From contig NZ_NPEV01000010.1 of NCBI RefSeq assembly GCF_003258835.1, positions 1-64,000 on the forward strand: a stretch of DNA of 64,000 bases, given 5' to 3'. Each line of letters begins with the position of its first letter. Positions within the stretch are counted from its first letter, which is position 1. The position numbers were made by a program, and so were the translations under genes. The notes beneath the pieces are model-generated. The model had not been told where the DNA came from, made no database searches, and saw only the letters and a list, made by a program, of their open reading frames with translations. Below, one piece after another: positions 38,162 to 47,302 of this stretch. The DNA is from Rhodobium orientis. Lineage in GTDB: Bacteria > Pseudomonadota > Alphaproteobacteria > Rhizobiales > Rhodobiaceae.

Positions 38162-38625
38162 GGCGTTTGTCACTGCGACGGATCGACCTTCGGCAACACC
38201 AGGCATGCGCGAGCGGCCGTGCGAAAGCGGACCGCGGGCCTCGGCGTGTCAGGGCTCCGGCAAGAGATCTCGAGCTGGGTGAGAGATTCTGCCGCAGTCC
38301 GTCGCAGCGCCGCGGCTCGACGGCATCGGGTGATCAATGCCGGGATATATGAGGCCGGCTCATCAGTCTTTGCGGCAAAGGGGCATAGTTCCCGGTCGGA
38401 GACGGGCTTATAAGTAAAAGCCCTAGGGCACGGTGCGCGTCATGCGCCCGTTGCCGTCGAACACCACGGACCATCCGCCTCCCAGGAGGGTCGTCGCCCG
38501 CCTCCCCGTCGCGACCGACCCATCGGCATCGACATCGGCAACAGGTCCCGCGGCATTCGGGCGGCGGGCAGGGCGCCGCGTCGCCGTGCGGGCCGGATGT
38601 GCTCCACCAGACTGGAAAAAAGACA
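38162..38625. other. Interval without a supported gene
   Basis: The interval separates the GntR operon and the MFS gene, which point away from each other. A minus-strand frame ending at 38423 (GGGWSVVFDGNGRMTRTVP) looks faintly protein-like but has no start or domain that can be supported. The rest shows nothing recognisable beyond likely promoters. Confidence 0.5.
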
Positions 38626-39795
38626 ATGGACGGGCATTCCCCGCTCTCTTCCGCGGCCTCGGCCCTGCCCCTGCTCGCCCTCGGCATCGGCTCTTTCGGG
38701 ATCGGCACCACGGAATTCGCGCCCATGGGGCTGCTGCCGGCAATCGCATCGGATATCGACATCTCGATCCCGGCGGCAGGCCAACTCGTAACCGCTTACG
38801 CCATCGGCGTGATGCTGAGCGCCCCGGTGATGACGCTGCTGCTGTCGCGGTTCGACAGGAAGGCCGCGCTGATGGGGCTGATGGCGATCTTCGTTCTCGG
38901 CAACCTGATCTCCGCGGTCGCCTCCGGCTACTGGAGCCTGCTCGCCGGGCGCCTGATCACCAGCCTGTGCCAGGGCGCCTTCTTCGGCATCGGCGCGGTG
39001 GTGGCGACCAGCGTCGTGCCGCCGGAGCGGCATGCCAGCGCCGTCGCCACCATGTTCATGGGCCTCAGCATCGCCAATATCGGCGGCGTGCCGGCCTCGA
39101 CCTGGATCGGCACCCATATCGGATGGCGCATGGCCTTCGCCGGTGCCGGCGCGATCGGCGTCGTCGCCATCGTCGCGGTTGCCCTGGCGGTGCCGTCCGA
39201 GGAAGGCGGCGGAAGCGCCAGCCCCTGGAGCGGCCTGAAGGCCCTCGGTCGCCCCCACATGCTATGGACACTGGTGACAACGGTGGCCTTCGCCGGCGGC
39301 TTCTTTGCGGTCTACACCTATGTCGCCCCGCTCCTGCACACGCTCGCCGGAGCGGACGACGCGTTCGTCATCCTGGTTCTGGTACTGATCGGGGTCGGGC
39401 TGACCGTCGGCAACTGGCTCGGCGGCCGTCTCGCCGACTGGTCGATCGACAAGGGCGCCGCGATAGGGCTCCTCGCCCTCGGCCTGTCGTCCCTGGCCCT
39501 GCCGGTTCTGGCCACCTCGGGCCCCGGCGCCGTGATCGGCTTCTTCGTTTGGGCCGTCGCGGCGTTTTCCTCCGTCCCGGCCCTGCAGGTCCGCGCCATG
39601 CAGGCGGCGACGGCCGCGCCGGGCCTTGCGGCCTCGTTCAACATCGCCGCCTTCAACTTCGGCAATGCCGTCGGTGCGGCCGTCGGCGGCGCGACCATCG
39701 GCTGGGGCCTCGGATATGGGGCGGTGCCCATCGCCGGCGGCCTCATCGTTCTGGCCGGCCTTGCGATCCTGTGGTGGCGCCGGGCCCCGGCCTGA
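38626..39795 (+). CDS. MFS transporter, DHA1/AraJ-like exporter
   Basis: A 389-residue, 12-span major facilitator protein. The first span carries the family motif GIGSFGIGTTEFAPMGLLPAIA. Motif A-like DRKAALMG and CQGAFFGIGAVVATS follow. Members export sugars, purine ribosides or drugs. The ATG at 38626 (MDGHSPLSS) fits the family; a longer frame begins at 38599. It stands alone, convergent with the LysR gene. Confidence 0.88.
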   Translation: MDGHSPLSSAASALPLLALGIGSFGIGTTEFAPMGLLPAIASDIDISIPAAGQLVTAYAIGVMLSAPVMTLLLSRFDRKAALMGLMAIFVLGNLISAVASGYWSLLAGRLITSLCQGAFFGIGAVVATSVVPPERHASAVATMFMGLSIANIGGVPASTWIGTHIGWRMAFAGAGAIGVVAIVAVALAVPSEEGGGSASPWSGLKALGRPHMLWTLVTTVAFAGGFFAVYTYVAPLLHTLAGADDAFVILVLVLIGVGLTVGNWLGGRLADWSIDKGAAIGLLALGLSSLALPVLATSGPGAVIGFFVWAVAAFSSVPALQVRAMQAATAAPGLAASFNIAAFNFGNAVGAAVGGATIGWGLGYGAVPIAGGLIVLAGLAILWWRRAPA

Positions 39796-39904
39796 GCCGC
39801 CCGGCACACGGTATGACCAGCGTTAGAGGAGCGGTGACGACGAAGGTGTTCGTTATCGGCGCAACGGTCGGCATCGACCATCGCCTGCTGTCGTCCCTCG
39901 GCGG

Positions 39905-40786
39905 TCATTCCGCGGACGGCGCTTCCTCGGCGAGGTCGATGAACTCGCGCACGGTCCGCAATTCGCTGCGGTCGGCGGCGGCGACAAGGCAGGTCCGGTA
40001 GCTCTCCGACAGCTCGCGGATCGGCCGCATCACAAGCTGGCCGGACGGATAGAAGCTCTCCTCCAGGAGAATGCCGACGCCGATCCCGTGCAGGATCGCT
40101 TCCTTGACCACCGGAAAGGTCGTCATCTCGATCATCCGCCTCAGCTGCAGCCCGTGCGCGGCAAGGCATTCGCCGACGATGCGCCGGGTCAGCGAGCCGG
40201 CTTCCGGCAGCACCAGCGGTTCGGTCTCCAGCTCGCGCAGCGAGATTTCGGGGCGCCCGGCGAGCGGGTGGTCGGCGCGCATATAGGCCATGTAGCGGAC
40301 CCGTGCCAGCTCGACCGCGACGAGGTCGTCGGTCAGGTCCGGCTCGGTGATGACCGCAATATCGATCTCGCGTCGGCGCAGCTTGTCCATCGCCAGCGTC
40401 CAGCTTGCCAGCGTGAAGGTCAGCTTGACGTCGGGGAAGCGCCGGCAATAGCTGCGGATCAGCGGCAGTGCCGGCCGCGGTGCGTTGGCGACGACGTCGA
40501 GATGGCCGGCGGACAGCGTGCCGTAGGCGGCGATCTTTTCCGCGATGAGCTGCTCGGCGGTGCGCATGCGGTCCGACAGGGCAAAGAGCTCCAGCGCCGG
40601 CTTGGTCAGTTCCAGGCCGCCCCGCGTGCGCAGGAACAGTTGCGTGCCCATCTCCCGCTCCAGCCGGGCGACGTGCTGGGTCACCGCCGACTGGGTGATC
40701 CCGAGCACCTTTGCCGCTTTTGAAAAACTGCGTTCGCGGGCCGCATGGGTAAAGGCGGCGATCTGCGGCGAACTGACTTTCACCAT
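39905..40786 (-). CDS. LysR-family transcriptional regulator
   Basis: A 293-residue regulator with an N-terminal winged helix (residues about 5-62; FTHAARERSFSKAAKVLGITQSAVTQHV) and a LysR substrate-binding domain (ELVVANAPRPAL-like GHLDVVANAPRPALPLI, GVGILLEESFYPSG). It is divergent from the Ugp-like ABC operon. The intergenic T-N11-A site TTAGTTCGGCTAA is a plausible binding site. ATG at 40786 is used, with a TTG three codons upstream. Confidence 0.92.
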   Translation of the reverse strand: MVKVSSPQIAAFTHAARERSFSKAAKVLGITQSAVTQHVARLEREMGTQLFLRTRGGLELTKPALELFALSDRMRTAEQLIAEKIAAYGTLSAGHLDVVANAPRPALPLIRSYCRRFPDVKLTFTLASWTLAMDKLRRREIDIAVITEPDLTDDLVAVELARVRYMAYMRADHPLAGRPEISLRELETEPLVLPEAGSLTRRIVGECLAAHGLQLRRMIEMTTFPVVKEAILHGIGVGILLEESFYPSGQLVMRPIRELSESYRTCLVAAADRSELRTVREFIDLAEEAPSAE

Positions 40787-40870
40787 GTCCTCCAAGGGCT
40801 TGCGTGCCGGTGCCCCGTCGCCGGCGGGTGCATGGGGCAGCCGGCGGACAAGCCGTGGTCCGGCCAGACA

Positions 40871-40883
40871 TTAGTTCGGCTAA
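40871..40883. promoter_or_regulatory. LysR-type T-N11-A box
   Basis: TTAG-TTCGG-CTAA is a perfect interrupted palindrome with the T-N11-A form of LysR sites, lying 84 bases from the LysR start and 77 bases from the ABC ATPase start. Confidence 0.5.
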
Positions 40884-40960
40884 TAACACTTCACAGGAAT
40901 GTCAATCGTACTTGCTACCACACCGGCGATCGCAGCAACGGCGACAACGGATCGGACAGC

Positions 40961-42154
40961 ATGGCAACCGTCACCCTTCGCAATATCCGCAAGAGCTTCG
41001 GCACCACGGAGGTGCTGAAGGGCGTCTCGCTCGACATCGCCGACGGCGAGTTCGTCTCGCTCGTCGGCCCGTCCGGTTGCGGCAAGTCGACCCTTTTGAA
41101 GATCCTCGCCGGCCTGGAACCCCAGAACAGCGGCGACGTCGCCATCGGCGGGCGGGTGGTCAACCACATCCGGCCGAGCCGGCGCGACCTTGCCATGGTG
41201 TTCCAGTCCTACGCGCTCTATCCGCATCTGACGGTCGAAGAGAACCTGATGGTGCCGCTGAAGCTGCGCCGCCTGAACCGGATGGAACGTCTTCCCGGCC
41301 TCGGCCACCTGATGCCGGGCCGCCGGCAGAAGATGCACCGCATCCGCGCCGTGGTCGAGGAGACCACCGAGACCCTGAAGATCGGCGATCTCCTGGCCCG
41401 CAAGCCCGGCCAGCTTTCCGGCGGCCAGCGCCAGCGCGTCGCGGTCGGCCGGGCGATGGTCCGAAAGCCCGTCGCCTTCCTGATGGACGAGCCGCTGTCG
41501 AACCTCGACGCCGCATTGCGCGTCCACATGCGCGCCGAGATCGCCGAACTGCATCGCGACCTTGCCACCACCTTCGTCTACGTCACCCACGACCAGGCCG
41601 AGGCGCTGACCATGTCGGACCGCATCGCGGTGATGATGGACGGCGAGGTGCTGCAGTTCGCCTCGCCCGACGAGGTCTATCACGATCCGGCGGACCTCCG
41701 GGTCGCCCAGTTCATCGGCTCGCCGAAGATGAACACCCTGCCGGGTGCGCTCGGCAGCGGCGGCGCCGTCTCCACGGTCGGCGGCTACACCTTCGCGCGC
41801 GCCTTCGACGGGCCGCCGCAGACGGTCACGGTCGGGCTGCGCCCGGAGCACCTGGCGATTGCCCCGAAGGCGCCGAACGGCCGCGCCATCCCGGTCACCG
41901 TCCGGCACAAGGAGAACCTCGGCTCCGACTTCTTCATTCACGCCAATGTCGGCGACACCGGCCACACCATGATCGTGCGCACCGAGCCGCACACGGCCCA
42001 GAGCCTGCCGCTGCAGGGCGCGGCCGAGATCTGGTCGGTAGAGGACCGGGCGGTGGTGTTCAGCAGCGACAACCGGCGCATCTATGCGAGCGACGAGCTG
42101 CGAGGGATCGGCGCGGCCGACCTCGCCCTCGCTCCGGCCGGGGCCGCGCAATGA
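40961..42154 (+). CDS. ABC transporter ATPase, MalK/UgpC family, with an insertion
   Basis: A 397-residue CUT1-type ATPase: Walker A GPSGCGKST, Q-loop VFQSYALYPHL, signature LSGGQRQRVAVGRAM, Walker B AFLMDEPLSNLDA and a C-terminal TOBE domain. It is longer than usual because of an Arg-rich insertion in the helical subdomain (about residues 107-125, MERLPGLGHLMPGRRQKMH). ATG at 40961 gives the family start MATVTLRNIRKSFG. It is the first gene of the operon and overlaps the next by four bases. This ATPase-first order differs from the usual binding-protein-first order. Confidence 0.93.
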   Translation: MATVTLRNIRKSFGTTEVLKGVSLDIADGEFVSLVGPSGCGKSTLLKILAGLEPQNSGDVAIGGRVVNHIRPSRRDLAMVFQSYALYPHLTVEENLMVPLKLRRLNRMERLPGLGHLMPGRRQKMHRIRAVVEETTETLKIGDLLARKPGQLSGGQRQRVAVGRAMVRKPVAFLMDEPLSNLDAALRVHMRAEIAELHRDLATTFVYVTHDQAEALTMSDRIAVMMDGEVLQFASPDEVYHDPADLRVAQFIGSPKMNTLPGALGSGGAVSTVGGYTFARAFDGPPQTVTVGLRPEHLAIAPKAPNGRAIPVTVRHKENLGSDFFIHANVGDTGHTMIVRTEPHTAQSLPLQGAAEIWSVEDRAVVFSSDNRRIYASDELRGIGAADLALAPAGAAQ

Positions 42155-43116
42155 CGGGCCGGGCGCAGGCAAGGACGGTTCCCTATCTCTTCGTTGCCCC
42201 GGCGGTGACGCTGATGGTGGTCATCCTCTTAGTGCCGGTGGCCATTGCCGCGCTGCTGTCGTTCACCGACTACAGCCTCGGCAATGCGGACTTCTCCTTC
42301 GTCGGCATCGACAATTACGAGGATATTTTCAGCCGCCGCACCTACGCCAAGATGATCGCCTCGTCGCTCATTTATGTGGGCGTGGTGGTTCCTGCCTCCA
42401 TCGGCCTCGGCCTCGGCTCGGCGCTGCTGATTTCCTCGCTGCGCTTTGCCCAGGACTTCTACAAGGCGGTGTTCTTCCTGCCGACCATGGCGGCGCTTTT
42501 GGCCATGGCGATCGTCTGGGAATTCATGCTGAACCCGACCATCGGCTCGGTGAACGCGCTGCTCTCGGCCGGCTGCGCCAGCCCGTTCTGGCACGGGCTC
42601 CTGTCCGGCGCCTTCCTTGGCGTCGACCCGGCGACGAGCTGGTACGGCAATGCCTGCGCCACCGGTTTTCCGCTCTGGCTCGGCGACCGCGCCTACGCAC
42701 TGGGATCGCTGTGCTTCATCGGCGTCTGGCAGGCCTTCGGCTTCAACATGGTGCTCTACCTCGCCGGCCTGACCGCGATCCCGCGCGAGCTCTACCACGC
42801 GGCCGAGATGGACGGCGCGGCCTCGGCCTGGGACCGCTTCCGGCTGGTCACCTGGCCGCTGCTCGGCCCGACCACCGTCTTCGTCGTCACCATCACCACG
42901 ATCCGCTCGTTCCAGGTCTTCGACTCCGTCGAGGCGCTGACCGCCGGCGGCCCGTCCAAGTCGACCTACGTGATGATGTACGCGATCTACGAAAAGGCGA
43001 TCCGGCAGAACCTCATCGGCATCGGCGCGGCGATCACGGTGGTGTTCCTCATCTTCGTCATGGCCGTGACGCTGATCCAGCGCCACTACGTCGAAAAGCG
43101 GGTGCACTACTCATGA
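42151..43116 (+). CDS. ABC permease (UgpA/MalF-like)
   Basis: A 321-residue inner-membrane permease: VPYLFVAPAVTLMVVILLVPVAIAALLSFTDY-like N-terminus and six spans, with the EAA loop ELYHAAEMDGAASAWDRFRLVTWP and the motif ALTAGGPSKST. A periplasmic insertion with two Cys (GCASPFW, GNACATG) near residues 138-172 is unusual for the family and may form a disulfide. It overlaps neighbours at both ends. Confidence 0.92.
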   Translation: MTGRAQARTVPYLFVAPAVTLMVVILLVPVAIAALLSFTDYSLGNADFSFVGIDNYEDIFSRRTYAKMIASSLIYVGVVVPASIGLGLGSALLISSLRFAQDFYKAVFFLPTMAALLAMAIVWEFMLNPTIGSVNALLSAGCASPFWHGLLSGAFLGVDPATSWYGNACATGFPLWLGDRAYALGSLCFIGVWQAFGFNMVLYLAGLTAIPRELYHAAEMDGAASAWDRFRLVTWPLLGPTTVFVVTITTIRSFQVFDSVEALTAGGPSKSTYVMMYAIYEKAIRQNLIGIGAAITVVFLIFVMAVTLIQRHYVEKRVHYS

Positions 43117-44003
43117 TGCGGTCCGGAATCGGTGAAACCTTCAAGCACCTGGTGCTCCTGATCGGCGTCGTGATCGTCATCGCGCCGTTCTACATGATGG
43201 TCAGCTATTCGCTGAAAAGTCCCTCGGAGATCCAGACGAACTCGGGCGGGTTCGCCGGCAGCCAGCAGCCCTTCGTCGACGAGTATTGCGTCAAGCTCGG
43301 CAATCCCGAGACCGCGTGCACGGTGCGCCCGGCCGTCTACAACTACGTCACCGCGTTCTCCAAGGCGCCGCTGCTGCGCTACCTCCTCAACGGCGTCGTC
43401 GTCACCGTCTCGATCTTCCTGATCCAGGTCGTCGTCGCGCTGCCCTGCGCCTACGCGCTGTCGAAGCTGACCTTCTACGGCCGCGACGTGGTGTTCTCGC
43501 TGGTGCTGTTCTGCCTCTTGATCCCGGTCCACGCGATCGCGCTGCCGCTCTACATCATGCTGTCGAAGGTCGGCCTCATCAATTCCTACGCCGCTCTCAT
43601 CGTGCCGTGGACGATCTCGGTCTTCGGCATCTTCCTGATGCGCCAGTTCTTCCTGACGGTCCCGGACGAGCTGATCGACGCCGCGCGCATGGACGGCATG
43701 AGCGAGTTCTCGATCGTCTGGCGGGTGATGCTGCCGACGGCGGTTCCGGCGCTGCTCGCCTTTGCCATCTTCTCGGTGGTCGCGCACTGGAACGACTATT
43801 TCTGGCCGCGCGTCGTCATCACCGGAAACCAGGATCTGTTCACCCCGCCGCTCGGCCTCCGCGACTTCCGGGGCGACCTCGACGGCAACGACTACGGTCC
43901 GATGATGGCGATCGCCACGGTGATCGTCACGCCGCTGGTGGTGGCGTTCCTGATCGCCCAGCGGCGCTTCATCGAAGGCATCACGCTGACTGGCATGAAG
44001 TGA
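43113..44003 (+). CDS. ABC permease (UgpE/MalG-like)
   Basis: A 296-residue inner-membrane permease with the EAA loop ELIDAARMDGMSEFSIVWRVMLP. The first periplasmic loop has two Cys (DEYCVKLG, TACTVRP), echoing the pair in the partner permease. The C-terminus RRFIEGITLTGMK is typical of this class. It overlaps the previous gene by four bases. Confidence 0.92.
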   Translation: MMRSGIGETFKHLVLLIGVVIVIAPFYMMVSYSLKSPSEIQTNSGGFAGSQQPFVDEYCVKLGNPETACTVRPAVYNYVTAFSKAPLLRYLLNGVVVTVSIFLIQVVVALPCAYALSKLTFYGRDVVFSLVLFCLLIPVHAIALPLYIMLSKVGLINSYAALIVPWTISVFGIFLMRQFFLTVPDELIDAARMDGMSEFSIVWRVMLPTAVPALLAFAIFSVVAHWNDYFWPRVVITGNQDLFTPPLGLRDFRGDLDGNDYGPMMAIATVIVTPLVVAFLIAQRRFIEGITLTGMK

Positions 44004-44055
44004 CGCGCCCCGCCCGGGCGCACAGAAAATCGGCCGTCATCGGCGGCTGAACGAC

Positions 44056-44090
44056 GAGACCCTGACCGCCGGCAAGCCAATCAGGGTCTC
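44056..44090 (+). other. Intercistronic hairpin before the binding-protein gene
   Basis: GAGACCCTGA (44056-44065) and TCAGGGTCTC (44081-44090) make a perfect 10-bp stem with a 15-base loop, followed by TTTA. It lies 21 bases before the binding-protein start. Such hairpins can partly terminate or stabilise flanking mRNA and so set the level of the binding protein apart from the membrane parts. Confidence 0.65.
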
Positions 44091-44111
44091 TTTACAGCGA
44101 AGGAGCAACAC

Positions 44112-45371
44112 ATGAAGCGTTTGACGATCGCTGCAATCCTTGCAGCCGCCCTGTCCTCGACTGCGCTCGCGGAGGACAAGGTCACCATCGAAGTCGGCTA
44201 TCCGTATTCGGCCCTGTTCGATGTGACGTTCGAGAAGATCATGCCGATGTTCAACGAACAGTACCCTAACATCGAGGTGAAATTCCGGGCAACCTACGAC
44301 GACTACGAGGACGGCACCAACACGGTGCTGCGCGAGGCCGTCGCCGGCACCCTGCCGGACGTCACCATGCAGGGCCTCAACCGCCAGGCGATCCTCGTCG
44401 ACAAGGGCATCGCCCGCTCGCTCGAGCCGTTCATCGCCAAGGAGGCCGACTTTGCGAAGGACGGCTACCACCAGGCGATGCTCGACCTCGGCACCTTCGA
44501 TGGCGCGGTCTACGGCCTGCCCTTCGCGGTGTCGCTGCCGGTCGGCTACTACAACATGGACCTGATGGCCAAGATCGGCATCACCGAGGCCTCGCAACTG
44601 CCGAAGACCTGGGACGAGGTCGCCGACAACTGCAAGAAGTTCCACGAGGCCGGCATCGAGAACCCGCTGTTCTGGGGCTGGAGTATCACCGGCAACTGGT
44701 TCCTGCAGGCGCTTATGTGGTCGCAGGGCGAGCCGATCCTGAACGCCGACGGCAGCGTCAACTTCGACGGCGAGGCCGGCCTGACCGCCTTCAAGACCAT
44801 GCACAAGCTGTTCCGCGAGTGCCACATGAAGAACCTGTCGGGGACCGAGGCCGGCCTGCCCTTCGCGGCCGGCGAAATCGCCATGTACTACTGGTCGACC
44901 TCCTCGGTCGGCGCGATCGAGCGCACGAAGGGCGATTTCCCCCTCGTCACCCACGAGTTCCCGGGCATCGGCGAAGCGCCGAAGGGCCTGCCGGCCGGCG
45001 GCAATGCGGCGATGCTGGTCTCGACCTCGGACGACCCGGCCCGGCTGCAGGCGGCATGGACGTTCCTGAAGTTCATCACCTCCGGCGTCGGCGCCTCCGT
45101 CGTTGCCGAGACCACCGGCTACATGCCGCCGAACAAGGCCGCCAACGACCTCCTTGCCGACTTCTACAAGAACAACCCCAGCAAGGAGACGGCGGTGCGC
45201 CAGGCCGACCTGTTGAAGGACTGGATCGCCTATCCGGGAGACAACGGCCTCGCCATCACCCAGGTGATCTATGACGGCATCGAGGGCATCGTCACCGGCG
45301 AGAACGACGACATGGAGGAGTTGCAGCAGGAACTGGTCGAGGAAGTCTCCGACCTGCTGCCGAAGAAGTAG
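44112..45371 (+). CDS. Periplasmic solute-binding protein, family 1 (UgpB-like)
   Basis: A 419-residue binding protein. The Sec signal peptide is MKRLTIAAILAAALSSTALA. Family features include YPNIEVKFRATYDDYEDGTNTVLREAVAG, PDVTMQGLNRQAILVDKG, GLPFAVSLPVGYYNMDLM and GGNAAMLVST. The overall pattern is like UgpB, the glycerol-3-phosphate/glycerophosphodiester binder. The phosphodiesterase gene downstream fits a phosphodiester ligand, but this is inference. Confidence 0.92.
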   Translation: MKRLTIAAILAAALSSTALAEDKVTIEVGYPYSALFDVTFEKIMPMFNEQYPNIEVKFRATYDDYEDGTNTVLREAVAGTLPDVTMQGLNRQAILVDKGIARSLEPFIAKEADFAKDGYHQAMLDLGTFDGAVYGLPFAVSLPVGYYNMDLMAKIGITEASQLPKTWDEVADNCKKFHEAGIENPLFWGWSITGNWFLQALMWSQGEPILNADGSVNFDGEAGLTAFKTMHKLFRECHMKNLSGTEAGLPFAAGEIAMYYWSTSSVGAIERTKGDFPLVTHEFPGIGEAPKGLPAGGNAAMLVSTSDDPARLQAAWTFLKFITSGVGASVVAETTGYMPPNKAANDLLADFYKNNPSKETAVRQADLLKDWIAYPGDNGLAITQVIYDGIEGIVTGENDDMEELQQELVEEVSDLLPKK

Positions 45372-45403
45372 GCCGCGCCTGCGCCAGCGGAACAAACGAC
45401 AAC

Positions 45404-45429
45404 GGGGCCGGCCGGATTGTGCCGGCCCC
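45404..45429 (+). terminator. Hairpin after the binding-protein gene
   Basis: GGGGCCGGC (45404-45412) and GCCGGCCCC (45421-45429) form a perfect 9-bp GC stem with an 8-base loop. No T run follows, so read-through into the phosphodiesterase gene is possible. Confidence 0.55.
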
Positions 45430-45532
45430 GCACGCTGACGCGCCCGCGCTCCTCTTCGCCCCCTTGACCGATCCTCCGACCGTCGATTGACCGGCGGGTT
45501 TCCGCCCGCACGACATGGAATGAACTGCCGTC

Positions 45533-46363
45533 ATGCCGATGAAGCTGCTGCACCTCACCGATATCCATCTCACCACGCCGGGCCAGACCATCGCCGGCCG
45601 CGACTCCAATGCCAATTTCGAGGCGGCCGTCGCCCATGCGCTGGAGCATCATCCGGACGCCGAGCTGATGGCGATTACCGGCGACCTCTCCGACTGGGGC
45701 GACCGCGAGGATTACGAGCGTCTGCGGGTCCTGATCGAGCGCATTCCGGTGCCGGTGGCGCTGTGCATCGGCAACCACGACGACCGGCCGACCTTCCTTG
45801 AGGTGTTTCCGGAATATGCAGGGGAGGGGGGATTCGTTCAGACGGTCCATGAGACGTCGGCCGGGCGCTGCCTGTTCCTCGACACCTGGGGGCCTGAGAC
45901 CCATGAGGGCCACTATTGCGCCGCCCGGCAGGCCTGGCTGGAAGGACAACTGGCGGCGAGCGAGGGGCCGGTGTTTCTCTTCATGCACCACAATCCGGTG
46001 CCGACCCATGTCGCGCCGCTCGACGAGATCCGCCTCAAGGACGACGCGGCGTTCCGGCAGATCGTCGCCCGCCACAGGGACAAGGTCCGGCACATATTTT
46101 TCGGCCATTGCCACCTGCCGGTGACCGGCTCGGCCGGCGGCGTGCCGGTGACGAGCCTGCGCGGCACCAACCACGCCGGCTTTGCCAATTTTCCCGAAAC
46201 CGCCCTGTTGACCGGTTCCGACCTGCCGCCCGCCTACGGCGTCGCCTTCGTCGCCGACGACTACGTCACGGTGCACATGGTCGAGTTCGGCCATGACGGC
46301 AAATTGTGGGCCGAGAACGCGCCCGACTATGCCAGTTGGAACCGGGCGACCATGGTGCGGTGA
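45533..46363 (+). CDS. Calcineurin-like metallophosphoesterase (CpdA/GpdQ type)
   Basis: A 276-residue dinuclear-metal phosphodiesterase. Metal ligands are seen in LTDIHLT, ITGDLSDWGD, CIGNHDDRP, FMHHNP and FFGHCHLPV. This is the class III cyclic-nucleotide/glycerophosphodiester phosphodiesterase pattern. No signal peptide is present, so it works in the cytoplasm. It follows the Ugp-like transporter after a hairpin, suggesting that the imported phosphodiester is cut here to an alcohol and a phosphomonoester. Confidence 0.9.
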   Translation: MPMKLLHLTDIHLTTPGQTIAGRDSNANFEAAVAHALEHHPDAELMAITGDLSDWGDREDYERLRVLIERIPVPVALCIGNHDDRPTFLEVFPEYAGEGGFVQTVHETSAGRCLFLDTWGPETHEGHYCAARQAWLEGQLAASEGPVFLFMHHNPVPTHVAPLDEIRLKDDAAFRQIVARHRDKVRHIFFGHCHLPVTGSAGGVPVTSLRGTNHAGFANFPETALLTGSDLPPAYGVAFVADDYVTVHMVEFGHDGKLWAENAPDYASWNRATMVR

Positions 46364-46441
46364 GGGGAGGGACCGGAAGGCGCTCCGGCGCATGGGGCGA
46401 TCGCCGGCGGCAGCTGCCAGCGATCGAAGGGTGCCGTTGCC

Positions 46442-47302
46442 TTACACCTTGCCATAGACCGGGAAGACGCTGGCATCGCCGTAGTCCTTGATCGGCTCGG
46501 CATTCTTCAGCGTTTCCATGTCGGCGCCGGAGATCTCGAAGTCGACGGCCGCGTTGGTCTTCATATGCTCCGGGTTCGCCGTCTTCGGCAGGGCGACGAG
46601 GCCGAGCTGGAGGACGTAGCGGATGCAGAGCTGCGGGACGCCGACGCCGTATTTCTCGGCGAGCGCGCCGATCTCGGCATTGTTCAGGATCTTGCCGTGG
46701 CCGATGGGCGAATAGGCCTCGATGAGAACGTCCTTGCCCGTGGCGTAGTCGATCAGGTCGAACGGCGTGTTGCTGACATGGGCGAGGATCTGGTCGACCA
46801 TCGGCGTCACCGAGCCGTTGTCGATCAGGTTGTCGAGGTCCTCCTTCTGGAAGTTCGACACGCCGATGGAGCGCAGCTTGCCCGCCTTATAGGCCTCTTC
46901 CAGCGCCCGCCAGGCTTCCGCATTGCCGGCGAAGTGGTGATCGTCGCCGTGGAATTCGGCCCAGGGCTTGGGGCTGTGGATGATCATCAGGTCGATGTGA
47001 TCGAGGCCGAGCGTCTTCAGCGAGCCGTCGATCGCCGCCTTGGCGCCCTCATAGTCCTTGATCTCGGCGGCAAGCTTGGTCGTCACGAACAGTTCGTCGC
47101 GCGCGACGCCGCAATTGCGGATGCCGTCGCCGACGCCGTTCTCGTTGCCGTAGGCCTGGGCCGTGTCAATGTGGCGATAGCCGAGTTCGACGGCCGTGCG
47201 GACGGCGTCCGCGACCGCGCCGTCGTCGATCATCCAGGTGCCGAGCCCGAGCTTCGGGATCTCGACGCCATTGGCAAGGGTGAAGGTTTCTTTCAGGATC
47301 AT
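46442..47302 (-). CDS. Aldo/keto reductase
   Basis: A 286-residue NADPH-dependent reductase of the AKR superfamily. The catalytic tetrad is placed by RHIDTAQAYGNE (Asp, Tyr), TTKLAAE (Lys) and LMIIHSPKPW (His). Also seen are LRSIGVSNFQKEDLDNL and a C-terminal cofactor region VALPKTANPEHMKTNA. ATG at 47302 gives the family start MILKETFTLANGVEIPKLG. It resembles 2,5-diketo-gluconate reductases, but substrates overlap widely in this family. Confidence 0.92.
   Translation of the reverse strand: MILKETFTLANGVEIPKLGLGTWMIDDGAVADAVRTAVELGYRHIDTAQAYGNENGVGDGIRNCGVARDELFVTTKLAAEIKDYEGAKAAIDGSLKTLGLDHIDLMIIHSPKPWAEFHGDDHHFAGNAEAWRALEEAYKAGKLRSIGVSNFQKEDLDNLIDNGSVTPMVDQILAHVSNTPFDLIDYATGKDVLIEAYSPIGHGKILNNAEIGALAEKYGVGVPQLCIRYVLQLGLVALPKTANPEHMKTNAAVDFEISGADMETLKNAEPIKDYGDASVFPVYGKV

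Noticed and set aside
38423-38749. Minus-strand frame ending GGGWSVVFDGNGRMTRTVP before the MFS gene
   Set aside because: The end looks protein-like, but the upstream part is Arg/Pro-rich, overlaps the MFS start and has no ribosome site or recognised domain.
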